A stretch of 64,000 bases of DNA from Oryzomonas sagensis (GTDB lineage: Bacteria > Desulfobacterota > Desulfuromonadia > Geobacterales > Pseudopelobacteraceae), in contig NZ_VZRA01000004.1 in the NCBI RefSeq assembly GCF_008802355.1, positions 1-64,000 on the forward strand. The letters are read 5' to 3'. The position numbers and the translations under genes were made by a program. Below are positions 9,208-18,059 of the stretch, in pieces (position 1 is the first letter of the stretch; every line of letters starts with the position of its first letter). The notes beneath the pieces are model-generated. The model ran no database searches. It was given only the letters and a program-made list of their open reading frames with translations, and was not told where the DNA came from.

Positions 9208-9564
9208 TCCGACGCGATACCAGTTGGTCCCGATCAGTTGAAACACCATAAACTCATCCTGGACAGATGGGCCATCGGTTGAAGGCTGGCGTATTACCGT
9301 TTGCCCCGCTATAGCAGGGGTTATAGTCACGGGGTTCCCGGAATTATCATCGCGGATGTATTCCACTATGCCGCTGATGGGCAATAACTGGTTTACTGGC
9401 CCAGAACTGGCATTGATAAGCACTTTCGGGATATTCGCTACCAGATTGGAATACGGAATCGCGTTGATCACCCCCGACTGTGAAATCAAAAGCAAGTCAG
9501 AACCCACCGGCGGAGTGGCACCGGGGCGGCTGGAAACGTATGTCGAAAAGGGCTCATCGGCCAT
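9205..9564 (-). CDS. Small virion-module protein, unknown
   Basis: 119 aa, start MADEPFSTYVSSRPGATPP, with a beta-rich composition and no membrane segment. An AGGAGG-type site precedes the ATG. Phage genes beginning with a similar (L/I)xxRPGATPPVGxD block often lie just before fibre genes, so a fibre-attachment or short-fibre role is plausible but not shown. Confidence 0.55.
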   Translation of the reverse strand: MADEPFSTYVSSRPGATPPVGSDLLLISQSGVINAIPYSNLVANIPKVLINASSGPVNQLLPISGIVEYIRDDNSGNPVTITPAIAGQTVIRQPSTDGPSVQDEFMVFQLIGTNWYRVG

Positions 9565-9576
9565 GTTCAGGCCTCC

Positions 9577-9954
9577 TTATTTGGGTAATGGCTCGGCATT
9601 GTAATGGTCCTCCCACTTCACACCGTCCTGATGGCATAGAAGGCGCTCCACCTGGTCGGACTGCATATGTTCCAGGTGGTAGGGTGCGCACTTCAACAGG
9701 CCGGGGTCGTCACTCGCCGGGTGGGCCATGTCGAAATTATCAATCTCTTTGAAATCAAGCCCCCGCTTCTTGCAGCGCCAGGCTTCAAGCACTTCATGGA
9801 TGGCGATACGTATGGCCACGTCCGGATCTGCAAATTCGGATACCAACACAACGAGGGTGCCATCGTCGTTGATGTAATAATCGCCATAGGTATCATACCG
9901 CTGGTGTTTGTGCGGGATGATGCGGATATTAATCTGTTTAAAAGAATATCCCAA
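9577..9954 (-). CDS. Small protein with HEVLE metal-site-like motif
   Basis: About 125 aa from a TTG at 9954 that has GGAAGGGG 6 nt upstream; an ATG at 10008 would deepen the overlap with the ATP-grasp gene from 17 to 71 bp. The centre reads AIRIAIHEVLEAWRCKKRG, a helix with His-Glu spaced like a metallopeptidase helix but without the second His of HExxH. Two further Cys and several His residues follow. It could be a divergent metalloprotein. It overlaps the end of the PurD-like gene, so the two are probably made together. Confidence 0.5.
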   Translation of the reverse strand: MGYSFKQINIRIIPHKHQRYDTYGDYYINDDGTLVVLVSEFADPDVAIRIAIHEVLEAWRCKKRGLDFKEIDNFDMAHPASDDPGLLKCAPYHLEHMQSDQVERLLCHQDGVKWEDHYNAEPLPK

Positions 9955-11194
9955 AACGCGCCCCTTCCTTGATGGCTTCCCCTGCCTTATCAAACAAGCC
10001 CCGGTCATATTCCAGCTTGAAAATCTCCAGTTGTTCCACGCGCTCCATGACCAGCTTGGTTACTTCCTCCATGCTGGCACCCACAGCCACGATGCTGCCG
10101 AATATCCCGTCATTGTCGTTCGGGATGCAGTAGTAGCGCCCACTCTTTCCGACATGGTTTTTTAGCTTCAGCCACTGTTCCAGCCCCTTCGGCACTGGTA
10201 TGAATATTTCCTCGCAAGCGTGCCATTTCGAGTCCAGGACGATTTCCGCCCCGTACTCATGTTCGTAGCCGCTCAGGTCCGGCATTTCCCCATGGGCAAG
10301 CGACCAGATGGCCTGAGCGTATGCTTCCCCGTACATCTCGCAGAGCACGGCGGAAGGAGGAGAGCCGCACCGGCATGTTTCGTCAATGGTATAGACCTTG
10401 CCGCCGGAGGTGATCCGGTTTTCATCACTGTATGCCCCCTGATACCCCAACTTATCGTAAACCGGGGACAATGCATCAAGGGTAGGACGCAGCACTTTCG
10501 GGATCTCTGGCACGATGCGCTCGATGATACCCTTGTCCTTGATCTCGTAGCCTATAGCAACCGGAGTTGCCATTTTCCCATTCAGCCGGAACCCGTCGAT
10601 GCCGATTTCACAAGCCGACCGGACCGGATCTTGGATCAGTATTTCGATCTCCGATGCCCGTTTGATCCCCATGATCTGACGCTTCGAGTTGAGGAATATT
10701 TCCGTCTGGTGCTTGTTGCGGTGCGCCGTGGTCTCCCAGTCGGAGCGGTATTTGTCCGCGCACTTCATGTAACATTCCCCGCGGTCTCTGACGTGTTCCC
10801 ACACGTCGTCAAGGCCTTCGGCCCGGTAGGTCTTCGGGATCGGTAGCCCGGCCTCCTCCAGTTGATCGAGAAAAAATATCTTGTCCAACTCCATGCGCTC
10901 ACCGTGGCCGGAACCGGCCACCTTATACCCCTTGGACCTCAAGAACACCTGGTGTCTGCCGTCCATGCAGTCGGGATACCAGATGATATCTACCTTGTCG
11001 ATGGCGTCTTCTTCGTGCTCCACCCACGTCACGCCTTTGAGGCCCTGGCCGATGATGGACACGGCGGCCTCCGGGTAGCTGGCGCTTGCCGGATTGTGGT
11101 AATAAACACTCCCGAAGTACCTGGCCATGAACTCAGCCATGAAGCTGTAAAGGCCCCGGTCAACGATCAGTATGGACTTACTGGAAAGGTTCAT
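9938..11194 (-). CDS. PurD-like ATP-grasp ligase in the virion module
   Basis: 418 aa. The order of blocks follows glycinamide-ribonucleotide synthetase-type ATP-grasp enzymes: GSGHGERMELDKIFFLDQL and GLPIPKTYR (residues 94-124), a VVKA-like MKCADKYR (143-150), an acid-rich EIGIDGF (196-202), GYQGAYSDE (250-258) and the metal-site-like DETCRCGSPPS (271-281), which parallels EFNxRFGDPE of PurD. Such enzymes join a carboxylate to an amine using ATP. The N-terminal Rossmann-like domain is present. The substrate is unknown, and a classical purine role is unlikely because it sits between internal-virion and fibre genes. Start ATG at 11194 overlaps the upstream gene by 4 bp. Confidence 0.75.
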   Translation of the reverse strand: MNLSSKSILIVDRGLYSFMAEFMARYFGSVYYHNPASASYPEAAVSIIGQGLKGVTWVEHEEDAIDKVDIIWYPDCMDGRHQVFLRSKGYKVAGSGHGERMELDKIFFLDQLEEAGLPIPKTYRAEGLDDVWEHVRDRGECYMKCADKYRSDWETTAHRNKHQTEIFLNSKRQIMGIKRASEIEILIQDPVRSACEIGIDGFRLNGKMATPVAIGYEIKDKGIIERIVPEIPKVLRPTLDALSPVYDKLGYQGAYSDENRITSGGKVYTIDETCRCGSPPSAVLCEMYGEAYAQAIWSLAHGEMPDLSGYEHEYGAEIVLDSKWHACEEIFIPVPKGLEQWLKLKNHVGKSGRYYCIPNDNDGIFGSIVAVGASMEEVTKLVMERVEQLEIFKLEYDRGLFDKAGEAIKEGARFGIFF

Positions 11195-12153
11195 ATCCCC
11201 GCCGCCTCGTTATATTGTTCAGTGTGGAGCCGCTTAACTCCCCGGAGGTTCGCCGCGGTCTGCGGGTCATTTTTCTTCAACCACAGCACGGCGGCTTTCC
11301 GGGACAATACCGTCCCGTCCGGGGTTATGAACCCACGGGTCTTGATGGAGGTAGGAAGGCCCTTGTCCTGCAACACCTCGTCGTGGGTCTGGCCGGCCTC
11401 TCCGATCATGCGTTTGTTGTTGTGGAAAACGATGGGGCGCAGTTGAGCTCCCCCCGCCTCTACTTGCCGCCCTTCTTGCCGCTGGACATTGTCATCGGCT
11501 TGCCCGGTTTCATCCCCGGTTTGCCCTTGCCCGTCAATGCCGCTTTCCCCGCTCTCGGTGCTTTCATCGTTGATTTCCTCCCCGATGGTTTTCCATTTTT
11601 GTGCGACACGTTCAGCGTGCCTCTGTACATCTGCGTTTTCGCCTTCTGCTGCCCATATCACGCCGCCCTGGTCGTGGGCGGTCGCAATATCTCCCATATC
11701 GGTGAGCACATTGCCGCCATTGTCAACAGCCATGGTCACGGGATTTTCTACGTCTCGTTTCGGATAGCCGAGCAAGGTTGATTCGATTTCCCCCCCAGCT
11801 TCCAAGTCTTGCTTCGCCATCTTTAACGACTGCGCCGGGGAGACTCCGTAAAGCTCCTGTACGGCCTTTGCATTGATTATGTAGGCTTCGCCACCCTTGC
11901 CAATATGGATCACGTTCCCCGGAGCGATTTGGCCGGTCTGCTTCAATTTTAAGACCTCTGCCTTTGTCCCCTTCACAACCGGTTTGATCTCCGGGGCTAT
12001 CGCTTGCAACTGGTGAGACGTTTCAGCGCTTACGCCGTCCTCTAAATTGTCGTGATTGGCGTTTACCAATCCTTTTTTACTAAGGGCAGCAAGGAGCGCG
12101 TCGTCTGGCATGTCGCTGTACTGCGGATATTGTTGGCGGAAGTCTTCAAGCAT
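11191..12153 (-). CDS. Internal virion or ejection-type protein, unknown
   Basis: 320 aa, soluble, acidic and Gln/Asp-rich in the middle. The opening FRQQYPQYSDMPDDALLAAL resembles the FxxxYPxYxDxxD start of many podovirus internal or structural proteins. The end (GRGFITPDGT-like segment and KKAAVLWLKKND) has no assigned role. It is encoded between two large internal proteins and the ATP-grasp gene, with 1- and 4-nt overlaps, so it is translated with the virion set. Confidence 0.5.
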   Translation of the reverse strand: MLEDFRQQYPQYSDMPDDALLAALSKKGLVNANHDNLEDGVSAETSHQLQAIAPEIKPVVKGTKAEVLKLKQTGQIAPGNVIHIGKGGEAYIINAKAVQELYGVSPAQSLKMAKQDLEAGGEIESTLLGYPKRDVENPVTMAVDNGGNVLTDMGDIATAHDQGGVIWAAEGENADVQRHAERVAQKWKTIGEEINDESTESGESGIDGQGQTGDETGQADDNVQRQEGRQVEAGGAQLRPIVFHNNKRMIGEAGQTHDEVLQDKGLPTSIKTRGFITPDGTVLSRKAAVLWLKKNDPQTAANLRGVKRLHTEQYNEAAGI

Positions 12154-13571
12154 CAGCGTATCCCCAGAGGGTCATTTGTGGTAAGCAAGGCCGATTCAAA
12201 TGCGGCCCTTGCCGCCGGCGCCGCAACTTTGCCTATTTTCTTGAGTGCCTGCCGTGTCGGGCCTTTTGTGCCTTGCTGGCTTGCTTTGAAAAGCAACTGC
12301 GCCACTCGTGATTTGATTTCTGGCCGGTCCCACACTGCGGCAACCATTTTACCGACAGCCCCAGGCGCGGAATCAACTGAGCTCTTGATGGGCGCCAGCA
12401 TGGCTTTTTCCCCCAAGCCGACAATATCCCTCTGGCTGATGCGGTTGATGGCGCGGGCAAAGTACGGCTCCAAAGCAAGCAATTCCGAGGAATCCATGTT
12501 GTACGGAATGGCGCCGGGGTACTTCTCGTCAAGAGTCTGCTTGATGGCGCTGGCAAGCGTCTTCTGCGCGCTCTCCGTTGCGTCATTGATAGAGTGGTTT
12601 TTGTAGCTGTTGCTGATGTCCTGGTAGAGTTGACGCTTTGCCACGTTCAACTCGGTCGGGGTGTAAGGCTTCGGCACGGCCGGGATGGTAGTAGTCGATG
12701 CCGGGCGGCCGTCTACCCCGAGTATGGCCGATTCGATGGTTTTCTCTGGTTCTCCGGCGGCACCCTGTTTGAACTTACCCAGGACGCTATGCACCCGGCC
12801 GGTATAATCAGGGGCCACGCCTCGGACATTCTCCCCACGGTTCAACAGCCGCCCAAAATCGCCCCGAGCAAGAACATCCTGCGCCGGGAAGGTATCGCCC
12901 GCCCGCGTTCCGCCCGCATAAATATCGTCAACCTTTGAGGTGTTGCCCTTGATCGTGTCCAACATCTTTTGCCAGTTAGATTCATCGAAGTTGTAGCCCT
13001 TCTTCAAAACAGTATCGGCCATGGCCTTTTGCTCGGTCGGAGTAAGCCCCCCGCCTGTCCCGAATTTCCCGGCGGATCTGGTCAGCCAGTTGGCAGCGCC
13101 GCCCAATGCGTTCTTAACCGGGGCAATATCGGTGACAGCCTTGAGTAACCCCCCAACGGCCCGACCACCGCCCTCAATGGTAGCACCCTTGAGAAAATCC
13201 CCGGCTACATCCCCGCCGGTGGTCGGCTCATCGGCAATTTTGCGCTGCAGGTACTTTGCCCCGGCGTTTAGCCCGCCGGCCACGCCCATACCAAGGCCGG
13301 TGGCTTTCAAGGGGCTGGCCGCCATAGGGAGGAGGTCAAGCGCGGTCATGGCCCCGGCGTATAGGTTTGGATTGTCGCGGCCCCACTTCGGTACACCGTC
13401 AACCGTTTCATTGGCGTTGTAGGGTTGAGGCTTTACCTTCGGTGCCTCCGCTTGGCTGGCCCCGGCGCCGGCAATATGAGCCATGTCTTCATCCGTGGGG
13501 GGCGCCTCACCATCCCACTGGAAGGTGATATTCTTGCCGGTCTTAGTATCCTGGACGGTGTAATTTGCCAT
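12153..13571 (-). CDS. Internal virion/ejection protein, unknown family
   Basis: 472 aa. After a 60-residue polar start there are small-residue-rich, weakly hydrophobic helices (LYAGAMTALDLLPMAASPL, GMGVAGGLNAGAKYL), then long Lys/Glu helices and an Ala-rich end. Proteins of this kind next to the connector genes of short-tailed phages are usually ejected with DNA and insert in the membrane. The role is inferred from position and composition. Confidence 0.5.
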   Translation of the reverse strand: MANYTVQDTKTGKNITFQWDGEAPPTDEDMAHIAGAGASQAEAPKVKPQPYNANETVDGVPKWGRDNPNLYAGAMTALDLLPMAASPLKATGLGMGVAGGLNAGAKYLQRKIADEPTTGGDVAGDFLKGATIEGGGRAVGGLLKAVTDIAPVKNALGGAANWLTRSAGKFGTGGGLTPTEQKAMADTVLKKGYNFDESNWQKMLDTIKGNTSKVDDIYAGGTRAGDTFPAQDVLARGDFGRLLNRGENVRGVAPDYTGRVHSVLGKFKQGAAGEPEKTIESAILGVDGRPASTTTIPAVPKPYTPTELNVAKRQLYQDISNSYKNHSINDATESAQKTLASAIKQTLDEKYPGAIPYNMDSSELLALEPYFARAINRISQRDIVGLGEKAMLAPIKSSVDSAPGAVGKMVAAVWDRPEIKSRVAQLLFKASQQGTKGPTRQALKKIGKVAAPAARAAFESALLTTNDPLGIR

Positions 13572-13572
13572 G

Positions 13573-15102
13573 TTATTTCACCCCTATGATCTTGAAACGT
13601 CCGCCGGATGGGGCGACGTTGCCGCCTCTCGCTCCTGGGGCCGGCCCCTGTGCCAAAGAATCAAGACGTGCCCTGATAACAAGTCTGGTGTTTTTGATTG
13701 CTGCTTTCAACTGTGATAAGCTCTGAGCGCTATTGATGTTCTTGATGGCGCGGTTGTATTTGGAGTCGGACAGAACACCTGAACCCATCAACCCGCGTTC
13801 CACTTCGGCAACAACATCGTCACGCAGGTTGTTGAACCCAACAATATCAGACTGGCCGGTGGCCTCTTTGAGGTAGTTCTTAGCGCGGTTGAAGCCCGGC
13901 AATGAAGAGTTGCCCAACACTCCTCCCGCCCGCTCCAAAGCGTCAAGGAGGGGATCGATGGTGTTAAGCAGGGCTTTGGTGTTCATCACACCGGCATTGC
14001 GACCGAATGCCGCCTGTGCACCAAGATCGTTCCACCTCCGGCCTGGCTGTCTCAATTCCTGCTGTGCATAAATCTTGGCTGTTCGGCTGTTCACCTTGTA
14101 CGGATCAAGCCCGTTGTCTATGGCCCGGCCTAGAGCTTCGTTTTCTTGTTCGGAAAGGCCGTTTATGTTCAGGTTGTGAGCCCTGTTCTCGGCTTTTGCC
14201 TTTTCACGCAGCGTGATCGTAGTTTGTATCCTTTGCGTGGCCGCTTGCTGGTTTTCGGCCCGAACCTGTTTGGCTGCTTCGTACTGGATTTTTTCGGGCT
14301 TCCAGTCGGGATGTTTAGCCTGGAGTTCAGACTCCAGACCTTTCCGGTAATTGCCCTCTGTGCTGGTCGGTTCCTTATCCGTGGCAAAAAAGTTATTGCC
14401 CGTGAATTGCGACACGGCTTTTTCATAGGTCGGCATGTCCGGGTTGTATTGTTTGGCCGCTGCGGTGATGGCGGATAAAACGTCGCCCGGGGTTTTTGCC
14501 GTCTTGACTGCTTCGCCGGCGGCTGTAAAGAAGTTCCTGTTAGCTGGTGTTACGGTATCAGGTGTCGGAGGCGCGAACGCTGCTGGGGCCTTTTCCAAAG
14601 AGGTTAGATGAGGTAGCATCTCCGAGTTAAGCGCGAACCGGGACAAACTGCCGGCGTCTTGCACCGGAGTGCCCATACGCTGTAGCTGATCGGCATACCC
14701 TTTCTCATTCTGCGCCTGGCCACCGAAACCCGTCACCGCCGCCAGGATGTTCGGGTTGCTCATGTCCGGGCTGGACAGGTTCGCTTGTGGCACACCGGTT
14801 GTGTTGAAAACCGGGTTTTCGCGCAAACCTTCTTCCCACTCGGACCCGGTGAACGACGGGTCGCTGCTCCACCCCCTATTTTTCCAATCGGCCTGTTGAG
14901 CTAAGAGTGGTATGGCCGCCTTGCCTTGCAATTCGGCAAGTTTTTTCGCTCTGGCTGCCTCAATACCTTGGGGATCGTAACTTCCGGAGGATTTAGTGCC
15001 ATACACATCCCACAGACTGGGAGGGTCAAATTGCGTATTTTGCAATTGATTCGGGTCTTTTGCCCCGGCAATAGTGCTGTATGCATCTGCCCAATTTGCC
15101 AT
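13573..15102 (-). CDS. Internal virion/ejection protein, unknown family
   Basis: 509 aa, almost entirely helical and polar, Gln- and Ala-rich (for example KAKENRAHNLNINGLSEQEN). No signal or membrane segment. It is one of three consecutive large, Ala/Gln-rich proteins after the connector genes, the gene pattern seen for the P22 gp7/gp16/gp20 group, although no sequence match to those can be claimed. Confidence 0.5.
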   Translation of the reverse strand: MANWADAYSTIAGAKDPNQLQNTQFDPPSLWDVYGTKSSGSYDPQGIEAARAKKLAELQGKAAIPLLAQQADWKNRGWSSDPSFTGSEWEEGLRENPVFNTTGVPQANLSSPDMSNPNILAAVTGFGGQAQNEKGYADQLQRMGTPVQDAGSLSRFALNSEMLPHLTSLEKAPAAFAPPTPDTVTPANRNFFTAAGEAVKTAKTPGDVLSAITAAAKQYNPDMPTYEKAVSQFTGNNFFATDKEPTSTEGNYRKGLESELQAKHPDWKPEKIQYEAAKQVRAENQQAATQRIQTTITLREKAKAENRAHNLNINGLSEQENEALGRAIDNGLDPYKVNSRTAKIYAQQELRQPGRRWNDLGAQAAFGRNAGVMNTKALLNTIDPLLDALERAGGVLGNSSLPGFNRAKNYLKEATGQSDIVGFNNLRDDVVAEVERGLMGSGVLSDSKYNRAIKNINSAQSLSQLKAAIKNTRLVIRARLDSLAQGPAPGARGGNVAPSGGRFKIIGVK

Positions 15103-15111
15103 TACAGCCCC

Positions 15112-15867
15112 CTAGATGTTGATGTTAGCGCCAAAACTGTTGCTTCCGCCGACATTCCCCGCCGTACCAGACCAGATGCTTGACAGGTAATTGAGCGGTG
15201 CCCACCCGGAGGTGAACTGGTTCTGGGCATTCGTTTGGTTGAACTGGTTTGCCTGATTGGCCGCGTTGAGGTTATATTGATTCTGCGCAGTCGCTTGATC
15301 AGCCCCGGCCTTCTCGTATGCCCCGGAATATGCCGAGTTCAAATCCTTAGTGGCCTGTTCCGCCAAGCCTGACGACCAAATCCCCCTGCTGGCCAGGTCA
15401 CTATTCAATTTGCTGGCGTCCTGGGCCTTGGCGTAGTCAAGCCCGGCAGTGTATCCTCCTTTTTGGAAGTCTCCGGCGGACTGATACGTGGGCGTCTGGT
15501 AGGTCGGGAAGTTAATACCGCCGGCACTTGCCGATCCGGTCGGCATTTGCATGTTTGGTGTATCAGCAAGCCCGAACGGATTCAGACTTTTCATCCCGCT
15601 CTGGTTACTATCCTGTGATGCGGACCCGGCAGCATTATAGAGATTGCCGGAGGCGGCACCTATTGCTCCGGTCCCCGATCCGAGAGTTGAACCATTCGGG
15701 TTAAAAGTTGCTGCAGTGGTGTTCATGCTACCCTGGCCGCCAACCGGCAACCCGCTTTCGATGTAGGTGTTTTTGATATTCCCAACGGCACCGTTATAAA
15801 TGTCCTGCCGCTCTGCTGCGGTCAATGGCCTGTTTTCAGTACTTGAACTTGTTGTCCCGCCCCCCAT
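15112..15867 (-). CDS. Gly/Ser/Asn-rich internal virion protein
   Basis: 251 aa, low complexity: Gly, Ser, Asn, Gln and Ala dominate, starting MGGGTTSSSTENRPLT and ending in an Asn/Gln-rich helix (NQANQFNQTNAQNQF). Its place between connector and larger internal proteins fits a small ejection protein. Function inferred only from context. Confidence 0.5.
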   Translation of the reverse strand: MGGGTTSSSTENRPLTAAERQDIYNGAVGNIKNTYIESGLPVGGQGSMNTTAATFNPNGSTLGSGTGAIGAASGNLYNAAGSASQDSNQSGMKSLNPFGLADTPNMQMPTGSASAGGINFPTYQTPTYQSAGDFQKGGYTAGLDYAKAQDASKLNSDLASRGIWSSGLAEQATKDLNSAYSGAYEKAGADQATAQNQYNLNAANQANQFNQTNAQNQFTSGWAPLNYLSSIWSGTAGNVGGSNSFGANINI

Positions 15868-15868
15868 A

Positions 15869-16279
15869 CTATGCTCCTTTCTGCCCTGCGAAGATTCTGA
15901 ACCCTTCGCCAGCGTGGTTGTATATCAAACCTTGGCATCCCTTCGCCCGGTGCCGTAATTCTCTGATTGCACGCCTCATGCTCTTCATCCCTGCCTTGTT
16001 CCCATGTTCAGCCACGAACAGCACCGAACCGTAGTAGATATCTACGGGAGTAACCCCGTCAAGCACATCTTGTATTTCGTCGCTGCGTACCTTCCAGTAG
16101 CACAGATAATGTTCGATTTTACCCGCAGCATCCCGATACAGAATGTATTGATCGGACGCCAGCGAAATGATTACGCGTTCTTCCAGCCGCCTTGAATATC
16201 CCTCGTAAATCCCGCCACACGACTGCATGAATTCCATGATTTCCTGTCGTAGGGCCTCCGCTGCTTCAAAGTCAGTCAT
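15869..16279 (-). CDS. Virion-module protein, possibly acyltransferase-like
   Basis: 136 aa. A central beta-like stretch (IEHYLCYWKV, VDIYYGSVLFVAEHG), then a helix and a C-terminal strand (GEGFRIFAGQKGA), recall the GNAT or toxin-acyltransferase fold seen in small proteins beside podovirus connector genes. Key catalytic residues cannot be fixed, so this is a weak assignment. It overlaps the following small gene by 4 bp. Confidence 0.4.
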   Translation of the reverse strand: MTDFEAAEALRQEIMEFMQSCGGIYEGYSRRLEERVIISLASDQYILYRDAAGKIEHYLCYWKVRSDEIQDVLDGVTPVDIYYGSVLFVAEHGNKAGMKSMRRAIRELRHRAKGCQGLIYNHAGEGFRIFAGQKGA

Positions 16280-16479
16280 GGTGCTATTTCCATAATGCTC
16301 AGGGTTGGGTATTCAACGGGGTTGCCGAGGGTGTCAGTGCCCATGACGATATTTATCCCATTGATGATCCATTTCCGATTACTGCCGCCAAGGTCGCGCA
16401 GGATGAAGCTGTCGCATATCTCTTGAACCTGGCGGTCAAGGTCACGGTCTTGAAAATTTGCGAGCTTGCGGGCCTTCAT
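16276..16479 (-). CDS. Small structural-module protein, unknown
   Basis: 67 aa, start MKARKLANFQDRDLDRQ. Tightly coupled on both sides by 4-nt overlaps with the gp10-like gene and the 136-aa gene. No recognisable domain. Confidence 0.55.
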   Translation of the reverse strand: MKARKLANFQDRDLDRQVQEICDSFILRDLGGSNRKWIINGINIVMGTDTLGNPVEYPTLSIMEIAP

Positions 16480-18059
16480 ACGTCAGGCCCCGCTAACGCG
16501 TATTTCAGGCGCAGTTCTTGAATCAGAAAATCACCCGGGGTGGAATCGAAGGTCAGATAATTCCCCGTGGTCTCGCTTTTCAACAGATTACCAGTGGTGT
16601 CATTCGCCAGGATGGTGGAAACCGTCGCTCCGTTGTTGAATGTCAATCTGATGCTGATGGTGCGCGCCCTCGGAAAGTTGTTGCCGGGGGTGAGCCCGGA
16701 TGCGTTGTTAAGGACAAAGATGTTGTCTCCGGCGCTGAGAATCACATTTGACGCGATTGCGATTGGATAGGGGGAGTAATCAAGAAACGCATCGATACTC
16801 GCACCAAATACCGCGTCATGCACCGTAACGGCAAATTCCTTCCATTCCTTCTGCCGTGTGGAGTCTGCGTCTTCATGCCGAGTCTGTAAAACTGCCATGT
16901 GCGGCTTCTGTAGATCCCTGGAAGGGTAGGTGCTTTTAACCAGCGTCCCGGCGCTCTGGCCAAACAGAAAATCGGTATTGATATCATTAAGGGCCAGGGT
17001 CATGGGGCATTCTTGTGGGAGCAGCAAATTGCCCTTTGAATATCCATTGTTCAGGTAGTAGTACAACAGGCTCTGAGTCCCACCATATTGCACCGGCCAC
17101 GTGTACAAAATGGCGTAGAATTTTTGCAGATGGACGGCGGTGATGCTCTGCGGTGAAGCTGTCAGCATCGGGAAAATTGACTTGAAAAACTCCTGTTGAC
17201 TATGCGGTTGCAGCGCGGCCGCATTCAGGGTGGTGGCGTAAATCCCCTCGGTGCTGAGGATGTAGACAACGCCGTTGCTTTCTGCGTTGGCCCCGGTGAG
17301 CCGTTTACCCAGTTGCAACGGGACAAAGGTAATGTCCCGGTAATCAGCGCCGTACATGGCATAGATCGAACTGGCACCGTAGACGATGGCCCCACCCTGT
17401 ACCGGGACGAAATCAAGCGCCGGTTCCTGGTTCGGCAACCAGAGGATATTGAGCGGGTTCCAGACGGTAGCATCACCATTATCTGAAATTTGGATCGTGC
17501 CGTCGCTGTTCACCGCCCACAACCTGTTGGTGTACACCCGCAGCTTCCTGATCGTTTTGCCGGGGATGGAAATAGTTGTGAAGTCCGTCAGGTTAAGGAT
17601 GCCGTTTTTCGTGTTGTCCGGGTTCGGGTTGGTGCAATACTGTTTACCCAGAAACATAACCGGCTTTTCGATGCCGCTGATGTACGCGTTTGCAACGGCG
17701 CGGGCGGTTCCGGCCGACACGTTGAGCGGAAGATCGTTGGAGGTGTCCAACGCGCTTGTGTAGACGTTGCCGTCCCCAGGGGCAAAATAAGCGTTGTATG
17801 CGCCGCCAAATGCCAAAGCAAGGCACACTCCGGGGGTGGCTCCGGTTATTACTGCGGCATCCAGTTCGAAGAACGACGACAAATATCCGGTAGAGAAGAG
17901 CAGCACATTCTCCATCCGCAGCAGTTGGTTACGTCCTACGGCTTCCGGCAATAATGCCTGGGTCTCGCAGCCTCGGAAATCCCTCTGCCGGTGGATTTGC
18001 CAGCCGTCCTTGACGCTCGCTGCGTCATCGGGCAGTATTTTGAGAGCTAGGGGTTTCAA
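16476..18059 (-). CDS. P22 gp10-like connector / DNA-stabilisation protein
   Basis: 527 aa with repeated beta-propeller-like strands (RKLRVYTNRLWAVNSDGTIQISD, YGASSIYAMYG, VVYILSTEGIYATT), the features of the P22 gp10 family that forms the hexameric ring below the portal and keeps packaged DNA inside. The length is close to the 472 aa of gp10. It follows the 217-aa adaptor-like gene, as gp10 follows gp4 in P22-type phages. Family assignment is from pattern and context. Confidence 0.65.
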   Translation of the reverse strand: MKPLALKILPDDAASVKDGWQIHRQRDFRGCETQALLPEAVGRNQLLRMENVLLFSTGYLSSFFELDAAVITGATPGVCLALAFGGAYNAYFAPGDGNVYTSALDTSNDLPLNVSAGTARAVANAYISGIEKPVMFLGKQYCTNPNPDNTKNGILNLTDFTTISIPGKTIRKLRVYTNRLWAVNSDGTIQISDNGDATVWNPLNILWLPNQEPALDFVPVQGGAIVYGASSIYAMYGADYRDITFVPLQLGKRLTGANAESNGVVYILSTEGIYATTLNAAALQPHSQQEFFKSIFPMLTASPQSITAVHLQKFYAILYTWPVQYGGTQSLLYYYLNNGYSKGNLLLPQECPMTLALNDINTDFLFGQSAGTLVKSTYPSRDLQKPHMAVLQTRHEDADSTRQKEWKEFAVTVHDAVFGASIDAFLDYSPYPIAIASNVILSAGDNIFVLNNASGLTPGNNFPRARTISIRLTFNNGATVSTILANDTTGNLLKSETTGNYLTFDSTPGDFLIQELRLKYALAGPDV

